From: Cytophagales bacterium
GTDB lineage: Bacteria; Bacteroidota; Bacteroidia; Cytophagales; Spirosomataceae
Direction of reading: 5' to 3'
Length of the DNA stretch: 53,374 nucleotides
Assembly: GCA_024742395.1 (NCBI GenBank)
Contig: JANSYO010000026.1
Coordinates: forward strand, 1 to 53,374
Part shown: positions 37,407-45,984 of the stretch, in pieces
Layout: the number at the start of each line of letters is the position of its first letter
Position numbering within the stretch: the stretch's first letter is position 1
The notes under the pieces: model-generated
The model's database searches: none
Told to the model about the DNA's origin: nothing
Seen by the model: only the letters and a program-made list of their open reading frames with translations
Translations under genes and position numbers: made by a program

Positions 37407-40400
37407 ATGAAGAAATATTTACGAATTTATTCCCACGGAATAAGTAAATTATCTAAACCAAAGTGGTTTGTTTTTATTCTGTTGATTTCTTTTCTCTTAG
37501 CAAGAGGTTCCTATGCTCAGTCGAGTATTAAAGGAAAAATTTCGATGCCCAATGGGGAGGCTTTGCCCGGAGCTTCTGTAATTGTGGAAGGTACTGCCAA
37601 TGGTACTACTTCAGACGAAAATGGCAATTATAGTTTATCCGTACCCAATAATGCCTCCAGTTTAGTTTTTAGTTTTATTGGATACCAGAAACAGACCATT
37701 CCTATTAATGGAAGATCTGTTATTAACGTAAGTCTAATTGAAGACGATTCTCAACTTGAGGAAGTTGTGGTAGTGGGTTACGGTACACAGAAAAAGAGTG
37801 ACTTAACGGGTTCTGTTGCCTCTGTGACAGCAGAGGAGCTCACCGCCTCTCCTGTAACTTCCATGGAGCAAGGTCTTCAAGGAAGAGTGGCTGGTGTAAA
37901 TATTACCAATAATTCTGGTGCACCTGGCGGAGGGATTAGTGTTAAGATTAGAGGTACTACTTCTATTTTGAATGGAAATGAACCGTTATACGTAATTGAT
38001 GGATTTCCAATCACTGGGCAATCACAATTTAACACCAATGCGGGCCGTGGATATGACAGTAGCACCGGTTCTGATTATACTGTTAATCAGAACCCTTTAT
38101 CGTCAATAAACCCCTCTGATATTGAATCAATTGAGGTACTGAAGGATGCTTCTGCTGCGGCAATTTATGGTGTTAGAGGAGCCAACGGTGTAATTTTGAT
38201 TACCACTAAAAGAGGGAAGGCTGGGAAAGCGTCTATTTCGTATAATGGTTACACCGGTATGCAATCGCTCTCTGACAAAATAGAAATGCTTAATGCGTCA
38301 GAATATCAGGAAATATATAACGAAGCGGCTGCAAATAGCCCCACTCCAGACCCAGTTGTTTTTACGGATGCACCTGCAAATGATATAGATTGGCAAGACA
38401 TGATTTTCAGGAAAGCATTAATTCAAAACCATCAATTAAGTTTAAGTGGTGGCTCCGAAAAGACCAGGTAAAATATTTCCGGAAATTATTTTAATCAAAA
38501 TGGTATTATTGTTGGCTCAGACTTCTCAAGGTATTCTCTCCGGGCCAATACTGACATCAATGCCACCAGTAAATTCAAAGTGGGTTCGTCTATTAATATT
38601 TCTAGATCCATTAATAATGCAGCAGAAACAGAAGGGGAAGCTACAAATAGTATAACAGCAACGGCTCTTCAGATGTCTCCTATTTTGCCAGTCTTCCTGC
38701 CTGATGGCACCTATTCATGTAATAGATTTTTGCCTGCGGCTGTTCCGGATGCACAAGGATCACGAAACCCAATGGCTTTTATAAATGAATTCTCTGATCA
38801 AAGTGTAAATACAAGAGTGTTGACTTCTTTGTTTGGCGAGTACGATATTACTGAGAATTTGAAACTGAAAGTCAGCGTTGGGGCTGATTTAGAAAACAGA
38901 GACAGACATGTATATAGAACTTCCAAGTTTGATAATATAAACCCGCTGAATTCGGCAGATGTAAGTTCTGTGGATAGAACATCTCTTTTGAATGAAAATA
39001 CACTGAATTATAATAAAAAATTCGGAAAGTATGGACTTCAGGTGCTAGCCGGTTATACGGTTCAAAAAGAAACCGAAGAATACAGATCTATCGGAGGCAG
39101 AGGCTTTGCCACTGACATTACCGGCCCCTATGATCTGGGAGCGGGCTCTGTTGTACCTTCAGTAAACTCACTTTATGCTGATTTCAGGATTCTCTCAACT
39201 CTTGGAAGGGTAAATTATAATTTTGATGACAGGTATTTATTGACAGTAACTGGTCGAAGAGATGGCTCTTCAAAATTTGCAGCTGGTAATAAATATGCCT
39301 TTTTCCCATCTGTAGGTGCCGCCTGGAGAATTTCTAACGAAAGCTTTTTACAAGGCTCTTCTATTCTCTCGAATTTAAAATTACGAGCAGGGTGGGGGCA
39401 AGTAGGTAATCAGGAATTACCAACATACAGGTCATTGGCATTGTTGCAGTCAGACCCGTATAACTTTGGAAACGGGACCATTGTCAATGGTTTCTCTCCC
39501 TTACGTGTAGCTGTGCCAGATTTAACCTGGGAAATAACAAGCCAAACGAACATTGGAATAGATGCATCTATTTTGCAGGGACGATTCAATGCAACGTTTG
39601 ATTACTACATTAAGAAAACCAAAGACCTGCTACTGGAAGTAAGTCTGCCAGAAACTTCAGGGATTCTTGATCCGTCGGTTCAAAATCTGGGTGAAATGGA
39701 GAATATTGGATGGGAGCTTGCGATGGACGGAACAATGATAAGAGCGAGGGATTTAAGATGGAAACTGGGCTTTAATATCTCTCAAAACAGGAACACTATC
39801 ACTTCATTAGGTAAACCATCAGAAGTGGGTAGTGGTGATCAGTCTTACCTCATTGCTCAGCCAACTTTTGCAGGCTCTACACCTAGATCCTATGTAACAG
39901 TAGGGGAGTCTGTAGGTGTTTTCTATGGCTATAAAACTGATGGGCTTTATCGTAGTCAGGCTGAAGCTGATAATGGTCAGCAACTTCAGCCCGGAGTATT
40001 ACCGGGAATGATAAGATACGTGGATGTAAACGGCGATGGTGTGCTGAATAGTGCGGATCGTACGATCATCGGTAATCCTCATCCAGATTTTATTTTTGGT
40101 ATTAACTCCAGTCTTGATTACAAAAACTTTCAGTTAAGGTTATTTGCTCAGGGTCAGGAAGGTGGCCAGATTTATAACTCCATGAGAAGGTTTAATTCAA
40201 CAGTAACGAGAGGCCAAAATGTTATAGCCGAAAGGGCAGATTACTGGACTCCGCAAAATACAGATGCCGTGTGGCCTACGCCTATACAAACCCCACCAAA
40301 TGTAGGAGGTACAGGAAACATGGGTGAGTCTGACTTCTTCCTTGAAGATGCTAGTTATTTAAGAATGAGAGAAATTACATTGACCTATAATTTTCCTCAA

Positions 40401-40586
40401 GACTTCTTGGGTAAGTTAGGGGGTTCTATCTACGTAACAGGCCAAAACTTATTTACGCTGACCGGTTATAGCGGTTATAATCCTGATACAAACGGCCGTT
40501 CTAATGTCAGAGGCTCTTTTGGCTGGGATATTAGTACATATCCTTTAGCAAAAACCACCTTGATTGGAGTAAAACTAGACTTCTAA
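37407..40586 (+). pseudogene. SusC-family TonB-dependent transporter, interrupted by one in-frame stop
   Basis: A 1059-codon reading frame with one internal TAA at 38469-38471. Before the stop are a signal peptide (SYAQ), a CarboxypepD-reg domain (about 40-115), the SusC box EEVVVVGYGTQKKSDLTGSV and the plug. After it, the same frame continues without a gap through NISGNYFNQNG to the barrel end (TTLIGVKLDF). SusC proteins have Y after GGSEKTR here, so a TAT or TAC codon became TAA by one substitution. No other lesion is visible, which suggests a recent nonsense mutation, a sequence error or a read-through case. SusD follows after 19 bp. If truncated, the product would be a 354-residue plug-only fragment. 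Confidence 0.88.
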
Positions 40587-40605
40587 TTTTAAACTTATTA
40601 ACGAA

Positions 40606-42168
40606 ATGAAAAATATAAAATATATCCTGTTTTTATCCATAGCCATTATTACCGCTGGCTGTGCAGGTTTTCTTGACGAAGTTCCAAAAAATTCTATCTC
40701 TCCTGTAAATTTCTATAAAACAGGGCAAGATGCCATTTCGGCTGTAAACGGGGCTTATGCAGCCCTAAGAGTAAATGATTATTATTCCAGGTATTGGATG
40801 ACCTCCAGTAGTTTGGCTTCTGACGGTACCTATTCAAGACTGGGAACCACCAGTGACAGGGGGGTGATAATTCATCTTAGTGATGCCGGGATGGTTGTGA
40901 GTAACAGATACAATATAGCTATATGGAGTGCAGTATGGCAAGCTGTAAACAGAGCAAATGCTGTTTTAGATAATGTACCGAATATAGAAATGGATGAAAC
41001 CCTAAAAGCAAGAATTTTAGGTGAAGCTAAATTTTTAAGAGCTCTGACTTATTTTAATATGGTGAGAAGATGGGGAGGAGTACCTTTGATTTTGAATGAA
41101 ACTAATACTTCAGATATAAGTGCGTTGCAGGTGTCTAGAAATAGTGCTGATGAGGTCTACAGTCAAATAGTAAAAGATTTAACAGAAGCGGTAAGCGTTT
41201 TGCCGAATATTAGCTCATATGGAAATGAAGATATTGGAAGGGCGTCAAAAGAAGCGGCACAAGGTTTATTGGCTAAAGTTCAGCTCTATTTAAAGGACTG
41301 GAACAATGCAAAAACGAATGCCTTGGCTGTGATTAACTCTCCTTCAAATCTTGACTTGATGCCTGATCCGAAAGATAACTGGTGGACTGGTAACGGAAAT
41401 GTTGACAATAATGTCGAAAGTATTTTTGAAGTTCAATACAACGGGGTTAGTCCTCAAGGTCATCAGCTTGGAAATAACTTTGAACCTAACGCCTCTGGTT
41501 ATGGCCCGGGTCAATGGGGAACAATTATAGGCTCATTATGGTGGTATAATCAATTTGAAGATAAGGACAAAAGGAAAGAAGCTACATGGCTAACAGAATA
41601 TCCGGCTCCTAGTGGTGATTCATTAATACAATGGCATGAATTTCGATTCCCGGTTCCACATGTAAATAAGTACAGAGACCCTCAAAACAAAGTTTCTGAC
41701 GGAATGGCCTACAATATAAAGGTGCTTCGCTTTGCTGATGTTTTACTGACTGCTGCTGAGGCAATTAATGAAAGTGAGGGGCCGGGAGGAGCCTATGAAT
41801 ATGTGAATAGGGTAAGACGAAGAGCCGGTCTTGATGATTTAGCCAGTCTTTCAAAAGAGCAGCTCAGAGATTCTATTTACCTGGAGTTTAGGAAAGAGCT
41901 TTGTTTTGAAGGCCAAGATTATGAAGAACTAGTAAGGCAGGGTAATTTACTAAAGAATAAAGCGGCTTATTCTGTTTATACTATTCCGCCTATGTATGAT
42001 GATAACGGAAACGTCTTTACTCCGCCTGCATCTCTGATAGCAACAATAAAATCAAGGCAGCCGGTATTAGATAATTATGAATTGAACGAGTGGAATACCG
42101 TATTTCCATTGCCTCAAACCGCTCTGGATAGAAATCCAAAATTAACTCAAAATCAGGGGTACCCTTAA
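40606..42168 (+). CDS. SusD/RagB-family outer-membrane glycan-binding lipoprotein
   Basis: The protein has 520 residues and a lipoprotein signal (IITAGC, C19). SusD marks include FLDEVPKNSISPVNFY, the TPR-like segment GEAKFLRALTYFNMVRRWGGVPLI, the central DNWWTGNGN region and the C-terminal FRKELCFEGQDYEELVRQG and FPLPQTALDRNPKLTQNQGY. It binds oligosaccharide at the cell surface and caps the SusC channel. It pairs with the preceding susC, which is broken, so this SusD may lack its partner. A terminator follows at 42196. Confidence 0.93.
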   Translation: MKNIKYILFLSIAIITAGCAGFLDEVPKNSISPVNFYKTGQDAISAVNGAYAALRVNDYYSRYWMTSSSLASDGTYSRLGTTSDRGVIIHLSDAGMVVSNRYNIAIWSAVWQAVNRANAVLDNVPNIEMDETLKARILGEAKFLRALTYFNMVRRWGGVPLILNETNTSDISALQVSRNSADEVYSQIVKDLTEAVSVLPNISSYGNEDIGRASKEAAQGLLAKVQLYLKDWNNAKTNALAVINSPSNLDLMPDPKDNWWTGNGNVDNNVESIFEVQYNGVSPQGHQLGNNFEPNASGYGPGQWGTIIGSLWWYNQFEDKDKRKEATWLTEYPAPSGDSLIQWHEFRFPVPHVNKYRDPQNKVSDGMAYNIKVLRFADVLLTAAEAINESEGPGGAYEYVNRVRRRAGLDDLASLSKEQLRDSIYLEFRKELCFEGQDYEELVRQGNLLKNKAAYSVYTIPPMYDDNGNVFTPPASLIATIKSRQPVLDNYELNEWNTVFPLPQTALDRNPKLTQNQGYP

Positions 42169-42195
42169 ATAGTTTATAGATTAAGAATAAAAAGC

Positions 42196-42232
42196 AGGGG
42201 ATGTTTGTATAATCAGACATCCTCTCTTTTTT
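42196..42232 (+). terminator. Rho-independent terminator after the first susCD
   Basis: The 9-bp stem AGGGGATGT/ACATCCTCT (one G-T pair) has a 12-nt loop and is followed by a run of six T. It starts 27 bp after the SusD stop. Confidence 0.85.
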
Positions 42233-42356
42233 ACAATAATAATTGGCTTAGTTATTTGTAATTTCAGATGTTTTTTCGGTTAAAAATTAATTGATAAAAG
42301 AATAAAAAATTGATTTTTATTGACTTTTCGATTTCACCAATTCTCCAATTTTAATA

Positions 42357-43937
42357 ATGCAACTTCAGCAAAGTAAGCCACTTGTCTTTCTGTTATTTTT
42401 TATTGCGTCATGTAATACTGTTCAAAACACAGAAAATAAAATGGAAAGCAAACAAGAAAGTGAGATTTCAATTTCTGGTGAGGCTTTATCAAAACAATAT
42501 TGTACGGGTTGCCACATGTATCCAGAACCCGGTTTGCTGGATAAAAACACTTGGCAATTTGGCGTTTTGCCACAGATGGCATACAGGTTTGGGATTTATA
42601 ATGAGCAGGCCAGAAGTAGCCTCATTGAGAAAGGGCAAGGAGGCCAGTTCGTTGAGCAGGGTCATATTTTCCCTTCAGAGCAAATATTGACCGACCAGGA
42701 ATGGGAGTTGATACAAAATTTCTATCATGAGAATGCCCCCGATAAACTAACTATACCGGCAAAAGAAATTAATATGAACATTGAGGGTCTTGAAGTTAGA
42801 ATTCCTGATTTTCATGTAGCTCCTGCAATGATTACGGCCATAGCATTTAATAAAGAAACCAATGAGGTTTATGTTGCAGATACCAAACCTGAGTATAGTG
42901 CAATAAATATTTTGGACAGAAAATTAAATTCAAAAAGTACCTTGGCTCTTCCCTCGCCAATTTCTCATTTAAGTTATAAGGCCGATACTATTATTGCAAC
43001 ATTGATGGGGAGTTTTATGCCTTCAGATGCTCCAAGTGGAAGTCTCATCAAGATTTTCAAACGGCCGGGAGAGAGCGAATATAAGGGCTTTGTGTCGATG
43101 ATAAAGGGACTTCAGCGGCCGGTTCAAGCTACTCTAACCGATATAAATAATGACAAGCTTGAGGATGTAATTATTTGCGAATTTGGCAATCATACAGGAA
43201 AGCTAAGCTTGTTTGTGAAGCAGAAAAATGGTCAATACGACAAAAGGGTTTTATCTAAGGACCCCGGGGCTGTTGCTGTCCAAATTATTGACTTAAATAA
43301 GAATGGTTTAAAAGATATTATCGTATTGATATCTCAAGGCAGAGAGAGAATTGAGGCTCATTATAATTTAGGTGATAAAGGTTTTGAAAGTAGGATTTTG
43401 CTGGATTTTCCAGCTTCATATGGCTCTGCTTCTTTTTCAATGCTCGATTGGAATAATGATGGTTTTGAAGATATCATTTACGTGAATGGAGATAATGCTG
43501 ATTATTCCAGGTCTTTAAAGCCATACCATGGGTTAAGGATTTATTTAAACGATGGCAAGAATAATTTCAAAGAGGCTTTTTTTCAGCATCAGGATGGAGC
43601 CTATAAGGCCATTGCTAAAGACTTTGATAAGGATGGCGATATAGACATTTCACTAATTTCTTACTTTCCGAACCTTAAAGATTCGCCAGAAGAAGGATAT
43701 ATTTTTATGGAAAATGTCGGAAAAAGTGAAAAGATTAAATTCAGGCTGCGAAGCTTTGAACAAGCAGCTCAAGGGCGATGGCTCGTAATGGAGTCGGTAG
43801 ATTTAGGTAATAGGAGAGGTCAGGGATTATTGTTGGGCTCATTCACGGGTATGGCCATAAACGAGGATGAGAGTGGAGAAATAGCACAGGATTTTGCTAA
43901 GAAATCACCCTCATTGATGCTATTGAATTTTGATTGA
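42357..43937 (+). CDS. Lipoprotein with a c-type haem motif and FG-GAP/VCBS-type repeats
   Basis: The protein has 526 residues and a lipoprotein signal (FLLFFIASC, C19). A single haem-attachment motif C49-TG-C52-H53 sits in a ~100-residue cytochrome-like N-terminal domain. A beta-propeller-like region follows, with calcium-binding FG-GAP loops spaced about 50 residues apart: DINNDKLED (262), DLNKNGLKD (312), DWNNDGFED (364) and DFDKDGDID (422). Such fusions occur in Bacteroidota and Planctomycetes but are poorly understood. It lies between a susCD pair and a DUF1593 gene, 41 bp before the latter, so they are probably co-transcribed. A role in redox chemistry or surface glycan contact is only a guess. 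Confidence 0.8.
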   Translation: MQLQQSKPLVFLLFFIASCNTVQNTENKMESKQESEISISGEALSKQYCTGCHMYPEPGLLDKNTWQFGVLPQMAYRFGIYNEQARSSLIEKGQGGQFVEQGHIFPSEQILTDQEWELIQNFYHENAPDKLTIPAKEINMNIEGLEVRIPDFHVAPAMITAIAFNKETNEVYVADTKPEYSAINILDRKLNSKSTLALPSPISHLSYKADTIIATLMGSFMPSDAPSGSLIKIFKRPGESEYKGFVSMIKGLQRPVQATLTDINNDKLEDVIICEFGNHTGKLSLFVKQKNGQYDKRVLSKDPGAVAVQIIDLNKNGLKDIIVLISQGRERIEAHYNLGDKGFESRILLDFPASYGSASFSMLDWNNDGFEDIIYVNGDNADYSRSLKPYHGLRIYLNDGKNNFKEAFFQHQDGAYKAIAKDFDKDGDIDISLISYFPNLKDSPEEGYIFMENVGKSEKIKFRLRSFEQAAQGRWLVMESVDLGNRRGQGLLLGSFTGMAINEDESGEIAQDFAKKSPSLMLLNFD

Positions 43938-43978
43938 TTTTTTAAACAAGTAATGGATTTAACAATCTTATAAGAAAA

Positions 43979-45439
43979 ATGAAAATAAATGCGGATTTGC
44001 TGAATACTACAAAAATATTCTCACTCATAGCACTGGTTTGCATCGGAACTCTCGGCTTTTCGCAAAACCATAAGGTGCAGAAAAGTAGGGTGATTGTCAC
44101 CTCAGACGGTGAAATCGACGATGAATGTTCTATGGTCAGGTTCCTCCTTTATGCCAATGAAATGGACATTGAAGGAATTATTACTTCGAGCTCTCAATAC
44201 CACTGGCATGGCCATAAATGGGCAGGAGATGACTGGCTAGATCCTTACCTGGCGGCCTATGAAGAAGTTTATCCAAATCTGATTAAGCATGATACGGGGT
44301 ATCCTACACCTGAATATCTTAAGTCTGTCAATTTTCTGGGGAATGTTGAAACAGAAGGAGAGATGGAATTAGTTACTCCGGGTTCACTACACATTGTCAA
44401 AGTTCTTCTAGATGAAACGGATCACAGTCCTATTTGGATACAAGCCTGGGGAGGAACCAATACCATTGCCAGAGCCTTAAAAACAATAGAAGAAGAGCAT
44501 CCTGAAAAAATGGAATATGTGGCTAATAAGATTCGCTTTTTCTTTATTTGGGAGCAAGACGCTACTTATCAAGAGTACATTCGTCCACATTGGGGCAAGT
44601 ACAATATCTTGACAATAATCTCAGATCAATTTGAGGCTTTGGCCTATCGATGGAAAACCATTCAGCCTGCCGAAATGCTGCCTTACTTTGAGGCTAAATG
44701 GATGAATGAAAACATTCTTCATGATCATGGAGCCTTATGTTCGCTTTATAAAGCACACGGTACAAGCGATAAGGGATTCGAAGAAGGCGATTTCAGGTCA
44801 GAAGGCGATTCTCCCGCGTTTATTCATAATATTCAAACGGGTTTAAGAAACATGGAGTCGCCAGATTGGGGAGGATGGGCCGGCAGATATGTGAAAGTTA
44901 GGGAAAACACCTGGCTTGACCCCGTTCATGTGGAAGGGTATGAATACCCGGAAGGTCGCTGGTATGGTAGCACAGGATGGGGAAGAAACGCAACCCGTGA
45001 AGGGGCTACAGTAAATAACAATTCTGCTTATAAAGAATATTTTAAGCCGACATGGCAATGGTCTGATGCTCTTCAAAATGATTTTGCGGCCCGGGCAGAT
45101 TGGTGTGTTAAAGATTATGCCGATGCCAACCATCCTCCGGTGGTTAGAGTGAAGGGAGCTGTAAACCAAAAAGTAAAGGCAGGGCAAAAAGTGAAACTTA
45201 ATGCTTCAAAAAGCAAAGATCCTGATGGTGATATTCTGAATTTTTCCTGGTGGCAATATGGAGAAGTAGATTCATATGAAGGGTCGGTAAGTTTTGGTGA
45301 AAAGAGTAGTGCAAAAACTTTTCTTCAGGTACCTGCTGATGCCCTACCTGGCCAAACGATCCACGTAATCTGCGAAATCAAAGATAATGGAGAGCCTCAA
45401 TTGGCACGTTATCAACGTCTTGTGTTTGAGATTGAGTAG
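43979..45439 (+). CDS. DUF1593/Sde182-like secreted protein, subgroup 3
   Basis: The protein has 486 residues and a signal peptide ending in GTLGFSQ. The Asp cluster is VTSDGEIDDECSMVRF (D43, D47, D48). It shares long identical stretches with the protein at 19315-20742, for example SSSQYHWHGHKWAGDDW, QAWGGTNTIARALKTIEE and GDFRSEGDSPAF. The Ig-like C-terminal domain is present (NHPPVVRV, DPDGDILNFSWW, ARYQRLVFEIE). Unlike its paralogue it has no DUF4038 partner; it follows the haem lipoprotein. Terminator at 45539. Confidence 0.88.
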   Translation: MKINADLLNTTKIFSLIALVCIGTLGFSQNHKVQKSRVIVTSDGEIDDECSMVRFLLYANEMDIEGIITSSSQYHWHGHKWAGDDWLDPYLAAYEEVYPNLIKHDTGYPTPEYLKSVNFLGNVETEGEMELVTPGSLHIVKVLLDETDHSPIWIQAWGGTNTIARALKTIEEEHPEKMEYVANKIRFFFIWEQDATYQEYIRPHWGKYNILTIISDQFEALAYRWKTIQPAEMLPYFEAKWMNENILHDHGALCSLYKAHGTSDKGFEEGDFRSEGDSPAFIHNIQTGLRNMESPDWGGWAGRYVKVRENTWLDPVHVEGYEYPEGRWYGSTGWGRNATREGATVNNNSAYKEYFKPTWQWSDALQNDFAARADWCVKDYADANHPPVVRVKGAVNQKVKAGQKVKLNASKSKDPDGDILNFSWWQYGEVDSYEGSVSFGEKSSAKTFLQVPADALPGQTIHVICEIKDNGEPQLARYQRLVFEIE

Positions 45440-45538
45440 GCTTAGTTTCAAGTTGGCTTAATCCGATTTTCGTTTATTAACGTTTTTGAAATTGAGGGCC
45501 CTAATTCAATAGTTTTAATTTTCATTTCAATTCCAAGA

Positions 45539-45573
45539 ATCATCTAATCAAGAAAGGGTTAGATGATTTTTTT
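45539..45573 (+). terminator. Rho-independent terminator
   Basis: A perfect 9-bp stem ATCATCTAA/TTAGATGAT with an 11-nt loop is followed by a T run. It lies 99 bp after the DUF1593 stop and ends the unit that began at 42357. Confidence 0.85.
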
Positions 45574-45597
45574 ATGGTCTATTACTCTACTTATAAT

Positions 45598-45670
45598 AAG
45601 GTGTTTGTATGAAAGTCGCAATCTCCTTTGTAGTAAAGGAGCCGAGTAGTGCCTATTCGGGAAACACCTT
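45598..45670 (+). ncRNA. Predicted three-way-junction structured element (ncRNA or REP-like)
   Basis: A closing 9-bp stem AAGGTGTTT/AAACACCTT (45598-45606 with 45662-45670) encloses two adjacent hairpins. The first has arms CTCCTTT/AAAGGAG (45623-45629, 45635-45641) with loop GTAGT. The second has arms CCGAGTAG/CTATTCGG (45642-45649, 45653-45660) with a 3-nt loop and one G-T pair. The element is followed by CGTTTTT. It sits between the terminator at 45539 and the susC promoter. It matches no class I recognise. Strand is uncertain, as the fold works on both strands. Confidence 0.45.
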
Positions 45671-45816
45671 CGTTTTTATGGTAATTTTTTTGAATAATTT
45701 CGAATATCGAGAAATATTAATAAATATAAAAAAAATGCAATAAAAATGGCCTCTTAGATACCATAATCGCAAATGTACCTTATTTTATACTGTTGTTTCT
45801 GATCAATAAAAATTAA

Positions 45817-45891
45817 TAAAAGAAAATAAAAGAAAATAAAAATCATATTTTGGTGTATATATTTAATAATACTGGTATAAATTTGTACTAA
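45817..45891 (+). promoter_or_regulatory. Operator-like motif and promoter of the second susC
   Basis: AGAAAATAAAAGAAAATA at 45821-45838 is identical to the reverse complement of 50881-50898. Downstream, TATAAATTTGTACTAA (45876-45891) contains the -7 element TAAATTTG and is repeated exactly at 50917-50932 in front of the DeoR gene. This implies a 5' leader of about 90 bases for susC. Confidence 0.65.
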
Positions 45892-45984
45892 TCATTGAGC
45901 TTATCGATTGCTTTTTATCTAAACGAAGAAAAGGGAAAGAAGTCGAAGGCGTTTTATTCATTTTAAACTTAATCTGATTTTTGT

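Noticed and set aside
38446-38655. Short + strand frame beginning at the end of the first half of susC
   Set aside because: It is in another frame of susC; the true continuation is in the original frame after the TAA.
38580-40586. Separate 668-codon gene starting at 38580
   Set aside because: Its ATG is internal to the SusC barrel and the same frame is open back to 38472, so it is the 3' part of the interrupted susC, not an independent gene.
45817-45842. A-rich tandem repeats read as a CRISPR or satellite
   Set aside because: The 10-bp units occur two or three times only, without spacers; better explained as an operator.
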